Below are positions 8,974 through 17,227 of a stretch of DNA of 52,572 nucleotides, one piece after another. A program made the position numbers and the translations under genes. The DNA comes from an uncultured Geobacteraceae bacterium (GTDB lineage Bacteria; Desulfobacterota; Desulfuromonadia; Geobacterales; Pseudopelobacteraceae). Under the pieces are notes generated by a model that did no database searches, was not told where the DNA came from, and saw only the letters and a list, made by a program, of their open reading frames with translations. Each line of letters begins with the position of its first letter. The stretch's first letter is position 1. The DNA lies in assembly GCA_903901875.1 (NCBI GenBank), contig CAIUSO010000069.1:1-52572 (forward strand), given 5' to 3'.

Positions 8974-8991
8974 CTGTAACATAATTGTCAC
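8974..8991 (+). promoter_or_regulatory. PHO box of the pst operon
   Basis: CTGTAAC-ATAA-TTGTCAC is a close match to the PhoB consensus, with the 7-4-7 spacing and an AT spacer. It begins 23 bases past the phoR stop. TATGGT at 9002-9007 can serve as the -10 element, a position expected for PhoB-activated promoters that lack a -35. PstS translation starts at 9047. Confidence 0.75.
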
Positions 8992-9046
8992 ATTGATCTG
9001 TTATGGTAAAAAAATAAATCATCCATTATTCAGGAGGAAACAGTAC

Positions 9047-10012
9047 ATGTTCAAGAAAACATTGTTAGTGGCAGCTCTCGTTGCAACCACCGCAGTTGCA
9101 GCCCACGCAGCACCAACCAAGGTCGATGCCAAACTGGTCAAATACAAACCGGCCCCCGGTGTTGCCGGCAATCTGGGAAGTATCGGTTCCGATACACTTA
9201 ATAACCTGATGACCTATTGGGCAGAGGGATTCAAGAAAAAATATCCGAACGTTAATATCCAGATTGAAGGAAAGGGTTCCAGTACCGCCCCCCCTGCCCT
9301 TATTGCCGGGACCGCACAGCTGGGACCAATGTCCCGTGAAATGAAAGCCAAGGAATTGGAAGATTTCGAGAAAAAATACGGCTATAAACCGACCAAGATC
9401 GGCGTAGCCCTCGACTCCCTGGCGGTCTATGTCAATAAGGATAACCCAATTAAAAACCTCTCCCTGGATGAAGTAGATGCCATTTTCTCAAAAACCCGTA
9501 AAAGGGGTCTGGCCGAAATCACCACCTGGGGGCAGCTGGGAGTAACCGGCAAACTTGCCGCCATGCCGATCAGCCTCTATGGCCGTAACTCCGCTTCCGG
9601 CACCTATGGATACTTTAAAGAGCACTCCCTGAAAGGTGGCGATTACAAAAACAGCGTCAAGGAACAGCCCGGTTCCGCTTCAGTGGTTGAAGGTGTTGCC
9701 CACGACATCTCCGGCATCGGCTACTCCGGCATCGGCTACGCCACCTCTGGTGTGCGCCCCCTCCCGCTCTCCGACAAAAAAGGTGGAGCGGTAGAGGCGG
9801 CCAACTACCAGAATGTTCTCTCTGGCAAATACCCTCTGGCCCGTATGCTCTACATCTACGTGGCAAAAAAACCGGGTCAGCCGCTACCGAAAGTGGTGGA
9901 AGAGTTTTTGAGATTCGCCCTGTCTAAAGAAGGGCAGGAAATCGTGGTGAAAGATGGTTACGACCCACTGACCGCCAAAATGGTTGAAGATCAGTTGAAA
10001 GTACTCAAGTAA
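9047..10012 (+). CDS. pstS: Periplasmic phosphate-binding protein PstS
   Basis: 321 residues from the ATG at 9047 with AGGAGG ahead; an in-frame ATG at 8993 would place non-signal residues first. A Sec signal (MFKKTLLVAALVATTAVAAHA) is cleaved about residue 21. Phosphate-contact motifs follow: GSIGSDTLNNLM, GKGSSTAPPALIAG, GRNSASGTYGYFKE and GIGYSGIGYA. It captures inorganic phosphate and delivers it to PstCA. Likely the most abundant product of the operon, given the PHO box before it and the hairpin after it. Confidence 0.95.
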   Translation: MFKKTLLVAALVATTAVAAHAAPTKVDAKLVKYKPAPGVAGNLGSIGSDTLNNLMTYWAEGFKKKYPNVNIQIEGKGSSTAPPALIAGTAQLGPMSREMKAKELEDFEKKYGYKPTKIGVALDSLAVYVNKDNPIKNLSLDEVDAIFSKTRKRGLAEITTWGQLGVTGKLAAMPISLYGRNSASGTYGYFKEHSLKGGDYKNSVKEQPGSASVVEGVAHDISGIGYSGIGYATSGVRPLPLSDKKGGAVEAANYQNVLSGKYPLARMLYIYVAKKPGQPLPKVVEEFLRFALSKEGQEIVVKDGYDPLTAKMVEDQLKVLK

Positions 10013-10030
10013 TAATCCCCATCATCAACG

Positions 10031-10052
10031 GCCCCTCCCCACCGGGAGGGGC
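10031..10052 (+). terminator. Attenuating hairpin between pstS and pstC
   Basis: Stem GCCCCTCCC / GGGAGGGGC (9 bp, perfect) with a 4-base loop, no U run. Placed between the binding-protein gene and the permeases, it is likely to stabilise upstream pstS mRNA or partly terminate, giving PstS in excess over PstCAB. Confidence 0.6.
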
Positions 10053-10076
10053 TCATCATGAATAAATCGAGTATGT

Positions 10077-12299
10077 ATGCCGAAAAATTACACTGACAAA
10101 TCCCGCCGTAACGACCGCATTGCCGAGGCCATCATCCGCGTCGGCGGTATTCTGGTGATCGTCTCGGTGGTCTGGATTCTGGTGATGATATCAAAGGTAT
10201 CATTGCCGCTGTTTTTCCCGGCTTCGGCCACGGTTGCCGCCGCGACAACAGCAGCGGCGGCCGGTGCTGCCCGACCGGTGGCGGTCGGTGCCGATGAAGA
10301 ACAGCGGGGAGCCTTTGTCTTTGATGAAAAAGGTACCTGCCGTTTTTTAAACGCTAAGACTGGTGCTGTGGCAGCGGTCATCCCGGTACCTGGCATTCCA
10401 GCCGGTGCCTCGATCATCTTCGCTGAAAATGTCGGGAAATCGTCCTATAACCTCCTCTGGAACAACGGAGTGGTCACTCCGACAACGGTAACGTTCACCT
10501 CTGCACAAGATGCCGGGGGAACAGTGTCCTTTACCCATGAACTCTCCGTTAATGAAAAGCTGTTGTTCCCGCCATCGCCAGGGGCCGTACAGTCCTTTGT
10601 GCGTTCTCTTGGGGAAAAGGGCGCGGTTCGGGTTGACCGCCTGGAGCAAAACAAGCTGCGGATTACCACCCAGACCATAGAAAAGGATTTCCTCGGCAAT
10701 GAAAAACGGGGCAGTAACCATTCGGATATTACGGATCCGCTGCCGGGGCAACTGACCGCCGTAACCGTCGATTCAAAGGGCCATTTCCTCTACGCAGGAA
10801 CGTCCAACGGCATGCTGCTTCGCTGGGATATTTCAGAACCGGGGCAGGTACGATTGCTTGACTCCGTGGAAACTTCAACCGGGCACATGGCTATCACCGC
10901 CCTGTCACTGATTCTGGGCGATATTTCCGTGGCGGTGGGCGACGCCTCCGGTGGGCTGTCAACCTGGTTTCCGGTCAAGATGCCGGGGAGTAGTGAAGAC
11001 AAGCAACTGACACGCATCCATGAACTCCACTCTGCCGGGGCTCCTGTTTCTCTCATGCTCCCCTCGTCCCGTGATAAAACCATATTCTCACTGGCGGCAT
11101 CGGCAATCAACGCCGACCACATGACCTCCGAGCGGAACCTGCTCTCCCTCAAAAGTGGCGTGCCCGTTACCCTGGCATCCCTCTCCCCCAAGGGGAACAC
11201 CCTCTGTACCCTGGATAGCAACAACAAGGTATCACTCTGGAGACTGGACATTCCCCATCCGGAAATATCCTTTGGTACCCTGTTCGGCAAGGTCTGGTAC
11301 GAAGGATACGACAAGCCGGAATACGCATGGCAATCCTCTTCGGCCAGTGATGACTACGAACCGAAACTCAGCCTGACGCCACTCTTGTTCGGCACCCTCA
11401 AGGCAACGTTCTGTGCCATGATCTTTGCCATCCCGCTGGCCCTCCTCGGTGCGCTGTACACCAGCCAGTTCATGGCTCCCAAGCTGAAGGGACGCATCAA
11501 GCCGGTCGTCGAAATTATGGCGGCCATCCCGTCGGTTGTCATCGGTTTCCTGGCCGGACTCTGGCTGGCACCCCTGGTTGACTCAAGCGTACTCACCATC
11601 TTCCTGAGCTTCGTGATTGTGCCGCTGATGCTGCTGGTGACCATCTTTTTCTGGAAACGGATCAAACATGCGTCCCTGCTCCAGCGGATAACCCGTGGCC
11701 GGGAGTTCTTCGCCATGATACCGGTGGTGATGATCGGTATCTATCTGGCCTTCCTTTTGTCCGGCATTGCCGAACTCCAGCTCTTCGCAGGGGACTTCAA
11801 GCAGTGGCTCTTCAGCACGCTGGGAGTACGTTACGACCAGCGTAACAGCATCATTATCGCCATCGCCCTTGGCTTTGCAGTAATCCCGATTATTTTCACC
11901 ATCGCCGAAGACGCCATCTCCAACGTACCCCGCAACCTGACCGCGGCCTCATTGGCCCTGGGGGCCAGTCGCTGGCAAACCGCCTGGCGGGTGGTGCTCC
12001 CCTCGGCCCTTCCCGGCGTTTTCTCGGCAATTATGATCGGCTTTGGCCGCGCCATCGGCGAAACCATGATCGTACTGATGGCCACCGGCAACACACCGAT
12101 CATGAGCTGGAGCCTCTTCAACGGCCTCCGCTCACTGTCGGCCAACATCGCCGTGGAGATACCGGAAGCACCGTTCAACAGTTCACTGTACCGGGTGCTG
12201 TTTCTCTCGGCAGTCCTGCTGTTTATTTTTACCTTTGTTATTAATACGGTTGCCGAAGCACTGCGCCAACGGTTCCGCAAAAAGTACGGAAGATATTGA
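10077..12299 (+). CDS. pstC: Phosphate ABC transporter permease PstC, enlarged with a beta-propeller-like insert
   Basis: 740 residues against about 300-320 for E. coli PstC. TM1 about 20-45, then a long periplasmic stretch (about 50-430) with WD40-like repeats ending in motifs such as GMLLRWDISEPG, GGLSTWFPVK and KVSLWRLDIPHP. A normal permease core follows (about 435-740), with the cytoplasmic coupling loop NLTAASLALGASRWQTAWRV and IGFGRAIGETM. With PstA it forms the membrane channel. Enlarged PstC proteins occur in other proteobacteria; the propeller may contact PstS or PhoR. The ribosome-binding site is poor, suggesting coupling or low expression. Confidence 0.88.
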   Translation: MPKNYTDKSRRNDRIAEAIIRVGGILVIVSVVWILVMISKVSLPLFFPASATVAAATTAAAAGAARPVAVGADEEQRGAFVFDEKGTCRFLNAKTGAVAAVIPVPGIPAGASIIFAENVGKSSYNLLWNNGVVTPTTVTFTSAQDAGGTVSFTHELSVNEKLLFPPSPGAVQSFVRSLGEKGAVRVDRLEQNKLRITTQTIEKDFLGNEKRGSNHSDITDPLPGQLTAVTVDSKGHFLYAGTSNGMLLRWDISEPGQVRLLDSVETSTGHMAITALSLILGDISVAVGDASGGLSTWFPVKMPGSSEDKQLTRIHELHSAGAPVSLMLPSSRDKTIFSLAASAINADHMTSERNLLSLKSGVPVTLASLSPKGNTLCTLDSNNKVSLWRLDIPHPEISFGTLFGKVWYEGYDKPEYAWQSSSASDDYEPKLSLTPLLFGTLKATFCAMIFAIPLALLGALYTSQFMAPKLKGRIKPVVEIMAAIPSVVIGFLAGLWLAPLVDSSVLTIFLSFVIVPLMLLVTIFFWKRIKHASLLQRITRGREFFAMIPVVMIGIYLAFLLSGIAELQLFAGDFKQWLFSTLGVRYDQRNSIIIAIALGFAVIPIIFTIAEDAISNVPRNLTAASLALGASRWQTAWRVVLPSALPGVFSAIMIGFGRAIGETMIVLMATGNTPIMSWSLFNGLRSLSANIAVEIPEAPFNSSLYRVLFLSAVLLFIFTFVINTVAEALRQRFRKKYGRY

Positions 12300-12307
12300 G
12301 AGGTAGT

Positions 12308-13903
12308 ATGAAACTGTTCTGGAAAACCGGAGAACCGTATGTGCTGGCAACCGGCGCGGCACTGGCAATCATACTGGTGATGTCACTGGCACTGGTCGGA
12401 GTCGTGATGACCAACGGTCTCGGCTATTTCTGGCCCCGCTCACTGGTAAAATATGTACTGACAGACGGCACCGCCGCCCTGGGGCAGGTCACCCAGGAGG
12501 AGAATAATCCGCTCACCGGTAAAAAACGGCTTCAGCTTAAGGTTGCCAACCGGGATCTGCTGGGACAGGATTTCCGCTGGATTGATGAGAAAGATATCAC
12601 CTCCCGCTCCCTGCCGACCGACGCCCTGTTGCTGGAGCGCCGGGAACATGGCAATTTTTTTGGCTTTCTGACCGGTGTCACCGCCGAAGGGGTGTCGCTC
12701 ACCGCCGCCACCCCCTTCGGGCAGCTGCAACAGGCACTTCGGGTGGTTTCCGAACGGATGAAAGCCACTACCACTATTAAACAGCAGATGTCAGACTTGA
12801 ACAACAGAGCCGAGCGGTATCGTCTGAAACTCTTGAAACTGGAATTCAAAGGGGCAGAAAAAAATTCGACGGCTATTGCCGGGTTAACCTCTGAACGTGA
12901 GAAGGTACTGGCCGACTTCGCCCGCCTGAACGACCAGGCGACAACAACTCTTGCTGAGATCACCCGGATAACCGCCCAGTTCACCGATGTCTCAGGAACG
13001 GCAAAAGAAATCTCCCTGGCTGAGATTGTGGCGTTGCAGCAACCAAACAGTATGTCCCCGCTGGCAAAATGTGCTGCCTACCTGGAACGGGTCCGGGAAC
13101 TACTGCTGGATGACCCCCGTGAGTCCAACACCGAAGGGGGATTGTTTCCCGCTATTTTCGGTACGGTGATGATGGTGCTGCTCATGAGTCTGTTTTCCCT
13201 CCCCTTTGGAGTGGTGGCAGCCATCTATCTGCGGGAATATGCCCGTGACGGCCTGGTAACCCGCATGGTACGCATTGCGGTCAACAACCTTGCCGGTGTC
13301 CCCTCCATCGTCTACGGGGTGTTCGGTCTCGGCTTCTTCGTGTACGGCATTGGCGGTAGTCTGGATTCCCTGTTTTTTGCTGAACGGCTGCCAACCCCCA
13401 CCTTTGGCACGGGGGGAATTCTCTGGTCCAGCCTGACCCTGGCCCTCTTGACCGTGCCGGTCATCATCGTTGCCACGGAGGAATCACTGGCGTCAATCCC
13501 CAAGGGTATCCGTGAAGGTTCACTGGCTCTGGGGGCGACCAAGTTCCAGACCCTGATGAAAATTCTGCTCCCCATGGCTACCCCCGGTATCATGACCGGC
13601 CTGATTCTCTCCATGGCCCGTGCAGCCGGTGAAGTGGCACCACTGATGATTGTCGGCGTTGTCAAGTTGGCCCCCACACTCCCCTTTGATACCAACTTCC
13701 CCTTTTTCCACATGGATCGCAAGTTCATGCATCTGGGATTTCATATCTACGACGTCGGTTTCCAGTCACCCAATGTTGAAGCAGCCAAACCGATGGTCTA
13801 TGTTACCACCATGCTGCTGCTGGCAATTGTCATCATCGCAAGCAGCACCGCGATCTATCTGCGTAATCGGATGCGCAGCAGATACACCACCTCTACCTTT
13901 TAA
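12308..13903 (+). CDS. pstA: Phosphate ABC transporter permease PstA, enlarged
   Basis: 531 residues from the ATG at 12308 (GAGAGG before it), so it starts 8 bases past pstC. TM1 about 15-40, then a periplasmic insert (about 45-275) with a likely coiled coil around 140-215 (runs of heptad-like Leu with Arg, Lys and Glu, e.g. MSDLNNRAERYRLKLLKLEF). The permease core from about 280 includes GIREGSLALGATKFQTLMKI (EAA loop contacting PstB) and MARAAGEVAPLMIVG. The insert parallels that of PstC; both presumably meet in the periplasm. Confidence 0.9.
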   Translation: MKLFWKTGEPYVLATGAALAIILVMSLALVGVVMTNGLGYFWPRSLVKYVLTDGTAALGQVTQEENNPLTGKKRLQLKVANRDLLGQDFRWIDEKDITSRSLPTDALLLERREHGNFFGFLTGVTAEGVSLTAATPFGQLQQALRVVSERMKATTTIKQQMSDLNNRAERYRLKLLKLEFKGAEKNSTAIAGLTSEREKVLADFARLNDQATTTLAEITRITAQFTDVSGTAKEISLAEIVALQQPNSMSPLAKCAAYLERVRELLLDDPRESNTEGGLFPAIFGTVMMVLLMSLFSLPFGVVAAIYLREYARDGLVTRMVRIAVNNLAGVPSIVYGVFGLGFFVYGIGGSLDSLFFAERLPTPTFGTGGILWSSLTLALLTVPVIIVATEESLASIPKGIREGSLALGATKFQTLMKILLPMATPGIMTGLILSMARAAGEVAPLMIVGVVKLAPTLPFDTNFPFFHMDRKFMHLGFHIYDVGFQSPNVEAAKPMVYVTTMLLLAIVIIASSTAIYLRNRMRSRYTTSTF

Positions 13904-13922
13904 TACGAAGTAAGGAATACTT

Positions 13923-14705
13923 ATGGAACGAGCACAACATCAGGAGAACGGCCAGCCCATCCTTTCAGTATCCAACCTGAATCTGCATTATGGTGCGGCC
14001 CACGCCCTCAAAAACGTCAACCTTGACATGGCACGTAATCAGGTCACCGCTTTTATTGGACCTTCAGGGTGCGGTAAATCAACCCTGCTCCGCTGTTTCA
14101 ACCGGATGAATGATCTGGTAGAAAGTGCCCGCATCGACGGCAGCATCCGCTTCAACGGCTCGGAAATCAACGATCCTGCCACCGATGTTATCTCCCTTCG
14201 CAGGCGGATCGGCATGGTGTTCCAGCAGTCAAATCCTTTTCCGAAGTCGATCTATGAAAACATTGTCTATGGGTTGAGGATTTCCGGAGTCAATGATAAA
14301 GCCACCCTGGACGAGGCGGTGGAACGGAGTCTGAAAAGTGCCGCCATCTGGAACGAGGTTAAGGACCGGCTCAATGACTCGGCCCTCGGTTTGTCGGGCG
14401 GACAGGCCCAGCGTATCTGCATCGCCCGGGCCATCGCCGTCAATCCGGAGGTTATCCTGATGGATGAGCCCTGTTCGGCCCTTGACCCGATCTCAACCCT
14501 TAAAATTGAAGAGTTGATCGAAGAGCTGAAAAAAAGCTATACCATCGTGATCGTAACCCATAACATGCAGCAGGCGGCGCGGGTATCCGACGTCACCGCA
14601 TTTTTCTACATGGGGGAGCTGGTTGAGGCGGGGGGCACCCGGATGATATTCACCAACCCGGAGAAAAAACAGACGGAAGATTATATAACGGGCCGATTCG
14701 GCTAA
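13923..14705 (+). CDS. pstB: Phosphate ABC transporter ATPase PstB
   Basis: 260 residues, the usual size. Walker [12 protein letters not shown] near 42-52, Q loop [16 protein letters not shown], signature [16 protein letters not shown], Walker [14 protein letters not shown], switch His in VTHNM. The C-terminal [18 protein letters not shown] tail is specific to PstB. Hydrolyses ATP to drive phosphate import through PstCA at the inner membrane; with PhoU it also signals phosphate status to PhoR. 19 bases after pstA. Confidence 0.96.
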   Translation: MERAQHQENGQPILSVSNLNLHYGAAHALKNVNLDMARNQVTAFIGPSGCGKSTLLRCFNRMNDLVESARIDGSIRFNGSEINDPATDVISLRRRIGMVFQQSNPFPKSIYENIVYGLRISGVNDKATLDEAVERSLKSAAIWNEVKDRLNDSALGLSGGQAQRICIARAIAVNPEVILMDEPCSALDPISTLKIEELIEELKKSYTIVIVTHNMQQAARVSDVTAFFYMGELVEAGGTRMIFTNPEKKQTEDYITGRFG

Positions 14706-14782
14706 AATTATGTTGTATTTTCAGAACTGATTCGGATAATAGATATATTAAATTTTAGTAGTTTTCAGATCCAGGAGCATAT

Positions 14783-15454
14783 ATGAATCATGAGCACATC
14801 AGTACCGCATTTGATATAGAGCTGAACGAATTGCGCCAGAGCATCCTGGTCATGGCCGGAAAAGTAGAATTGATGATCGCCAACTCGATCAAATCATTGG
14901 TTGACCGGGATACCCCCCTGGCAGAACGCACCATAGCCTTTGACCATGAAGTCAACGGTGCCGAAATGGCTGTGGATGAACGGTGTCTCGAACTATTGGC
15001 ACTGCGTCAGCCGGCCGCACGGGATCTGCGCTTTATTACCATTGCCTTGAAGATCGTTACGGACCTTGAGCGGATTGGTGACCAGTGCGCCAATATTGCA
15101 AAACGGGCCAGAGAGCTCAATGAAGAGCCTCCCCTCAAGCCATATATCGACATTCCCCGCATGGCCCACCTGGCTGAAGTTATGGTCAAGGAAGCACTGG
15201 ATGCCTTCGTGCAGGGTGACGCCGATCTGGCGGTTAAGGTGTGCAAGGACGACAGTTTTATTGATGAGCTGAATAATCAGATTCAGAGGGAACTGTTGAC
15301 CTACATGATCGAAGATCCGGCAACAATTTCGCGGGCACTGAAGCTTAACTACGTGTCAAAATCCCTTGAGCGGATTGCCGACCATGCCACAAACATCGCT
15401 GAAATGGTGATATTTATGGTGAAGGGAAAGGATATTCGCCATACCATAGCCTGA
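14783..15454 (+). CDS. phoU: Phosphate transport regulator PhoU
   Basis: 223 residues: two PhoU three-helix bundles, with metal-binding Glu/Asp motifs RFITIALKIVTDLERIGDQC and LNYVSKSLERIADHATNIAEM. PhoU links Pst occupancy to PhoR and limits phosphate uptake; its loss commonly causes polyphosphate overaccumulation in other bacteria, which is relevant to the genes that follow. The ribosome-binding site is CAGGAG. Last gene of the plus-strand operon. Confidence 0.95.
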   Translation: MNHEHISTAFDIELNELRQSILVMAGKVELMIANSIKSLVDRDTPLAERTIAFDHEVNGAEMAVDERCLELLALRQPAARDLRFITIALKIVTDLERIGDQCANIAKRARELNEEPPLKPYIDIPRMAHLAEVMVKEALDAFVQGDADLAVKVCKDDSFIDELNNQIQRELLTYMIEDPATISRALKLNYVSKSLERIADHATNIAEMVIFMVKGKDIRHTIA

Positions 15455-15465
15455 CGTCCCGGAGA

Positions 15466-15498
15466 GGAGATGGGAGAGCCGAAGGCTCACCCATCTCC
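15466..15498. terminator. Hairpin after phoU, between convergent operons
   Basis: Stem GGAGATGGG + AGAGCC / GGCTCA + CCCATCTCC with a 3-base loop and one mismatch. Only a short T-rich stretch follows. It separates the plus-strand pho/pst operon from the minus-strand polyphosphate-related operon. Confidence 0.55.
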
Positions 15499-15627
15499 TT
15501 ACGGTAAGTTCTCTCCTTTAATGTCCTTTCTGCGTGGGTAACATCTAAAAATACGCTTTCTTTTTCAATCCACAAAACTACTGTTACAGTGCCATTTCGT
15601 TACTAAAAATGTTGTGATACGTTTCTG

Positions 15628-16479
15628 TTACTCCGGCAATCGGGGCAGCATCTTCTTGATACAAAGGGACAATTCCGGGTCGCTGATCAGCTTGAGAGCC
15701 TTTTCCACCGGCAGGACGACCCGTTTACGCCACTCCATTTCGGGCCATTTTTTCAGTACGGTAGTAACTTTTAACGGATAGATATAGAGCATCATCTCCC
15801 CTTTGAGATGGCAGGGGGTACGGAGACCCGGCAGGCACGTCCCGATGACTCCCGCTTCCTCCATGGCCTCCATGATGGCCACATCCTGTCGCGACATGTC
15901 CGACTCCTGCCTCCCCTTCGGAATAATCCAGCGGGACTGGGCAGAGTTGGTGACGATTACCAGATGCAGATGCCCATCGCGGAACAGATAGGGAAGAGCA
16001 CCGATCTGATATTTCAGGGAGGAGCGATCCGGGATTCCATGGATCGCAAGGGAGATGTTCTTATACGCCTCATCCTCTGTTACATCGAGATGGAAATAGT
16101 CCGGAGGAACAAACGCCTCACACTCTTCAATGGAATCAAACTCGACTTCTGCAATAAGCAACGGCTCCAGATCTCCCACATAGCGATCTATCTCCACCTT
16201 GAATGGCCCATGGGGGATAACTGAGCGCACTTTTTCAAGGCGTCTCCCCTGTGTGGATGGCCAGAGAGCGTGAAACTGCTCTGAGGTGATGGCTATTTCA
16301 GTTTCCTCCCGTTTCACTCCTGACCCCTCCTTGACGGTCAGAAAAAAGTCGGCCCCATACTGGCGGATGCGCACCTCCCGCTGTTCATCGTGGGCCAGGT
16401 AGCCTTGCAAAATAGTTACTCCGACGGGGGTTTCATCGGGAAGGGTTTTTAAGATAAATTTTCGTTCTATTTCAATCAT
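15628..16479 (-). CDS. CYTH-Nudix fusion protein
   Basis: 283 residues from the ATG at 16479, within the last codons of the ParA gene (8-base overlap, coupled). Residues about 1-150 are a CYTH domain: the ExExK motif appears as EIERKF at 3-8, then REVRIRQYGADFFLTVKEG and EIDRYVGDLEPLLIAEVEF. This is a tunnel-fold that handles triphosphate or polyphosphate. Residues about 155-283 are Nudix, closest in pattern to the diadenosine/diphosphoinositol polyphosphate hydrolase group (SRWIIPKGRQ followed by EAMEEAGVIG). Two canonical Nudix positions differ: the first Glu is Met and the Arg of the RE pair is Met, so hydrolysis may be weakened or altered. Context suggests polyphosphate turnover. Confidence 0.82.
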   Translation of the reverse strand: MIEIERKFILKTLPDETPVGVTILQGYLAHDEQREVRIRQYGADFFLTVKEGSGVKREETEIAITSEQFHALWPSTQGRRLEKVRSVIPHGPFKVEIDRYVGDLEPLLIAEVEFDSIEECEAFVPPDYFHLDVTEDEAYKNISLAIHGIPDRSSLKYQIGALPYLFRDGHLHLVIVTNSAQSRWIIPKGRQESDMSRQDVAIMEAMEEAGVIGTCLPGLRTPCHLKGEMMLYIYPLKVTTVLKKWPEMEWRKRVVLPVEKALKLISDPELSLCIKKMLPRLPE

Positions 16480-17227
16480 TCTCAGAACACCCGGATGAAA
16501 GTATTTCGTCACAAAGCGCACGATAGGCCCGAGCTGCCTCACCGGCACGGGAATATGCCAAAAGCGGCATTTTGTGGATGCCCATTTTTTCGACGTCTGC
16601 AGAAAAGGGGATCGTTGTTTTTAAAAAGCCGGGGTACAGGGGGGGAAGTTCTGCCATGAGCTCCCGGTGCATTTTATTTCGTTTTTGGACCATGGAGAAA
16701 AATGGACGGATAATGTCACACGGCAGTTCTTCATCCCGAAAAAAGCCGAGTAACTGCTCAAATGTTCGACGGGAAAGCACCGTTGGAATGATTGGTACCA
16801 AAATGGCATCCGACGCCCGGAAGATGTTTTCCGAGAGCAGGGTGATATTTGGCGGGCAATCCATGAGGATAACATCGTAATCGGGGGTGAACTTCTCCAG
16901 CACCTTCCGCAACTGTTTACGACTCTTGGCCATTGCGTCAAGCTGAATATCAAAGTGCCGATAGCCGAGGCTTGAAGGGATTATGTCCAGACCGGAGAAG
17001 TCGGACTCACGAATATTCCGGCGGAGTCCGTCAATGACCGACTTCGTATCCTTCATTTTGAATTTTTCCGCACTACCGATACGAAAATAAAATGACGCGG
17101 CCCCTTGGGGATCCAGATCTATCAGAAGAGTACGATATCCCGCATCTCGAAATGCAAATGCAAGATTGACGGCAAGGGCGGTCTTTCCCACTCCCCCTTT
17201 AATGCTGTATGACGAAATAATCTTCAT
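16472..17227 (-). CDS. Orphan ParA/MinD-family ATPase
   Basis: 251 residues. Deviant Walker A KGGVGKT at 10-16 with the signature Lys10 that contacts the neighbouring subunit, IDLDPQGAASF near 36-46 (switch I), VILMDCPPNITLLSEN near 117-132 (Walker B/switch II). ParA ATPases dimerise on ATP, bind DNA non-specifically and position plasmids, chromosomes, carboxysomes or other cargo. No parB and no centromere-like repeat lie nearby. The gene overlaps CHAD upstream by 4 bases and CYTH-Nudix downstream by 8, so its cargo or partner is probably encoded in this operon. Confidence 0.9.
   Translation of the reverse strand: MKIISSYSIKGGVGKTALAVNLAFAFRDAGYRTLLIDLDPQGAASFYFRIGSAEKFKMKDTKSVIDGLRRNIRESDFSGLDIIPSSLGYRHFDIQLDAMAKSRKQLRKVLEKFTPDYDVILMDCPPNITLLSENIFRASDAILVPIIPTVLSRRTFEQLLGFFRDEELPCDIIRPFFSMVQKRNKMHRELMAELPPLYPGFLKTTIPFSADVEKMGIHKMPLLAYSRAGEAARAYRALCDEILSSGCSEND

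Noticed and set aside
16472..17227. ParA gene as chromosome partition parA
   Set aside because: No parB, no parS-like 16-bp sites, no gidAB neighbours; the surrounding genes are phosphate and polyphosphate related.
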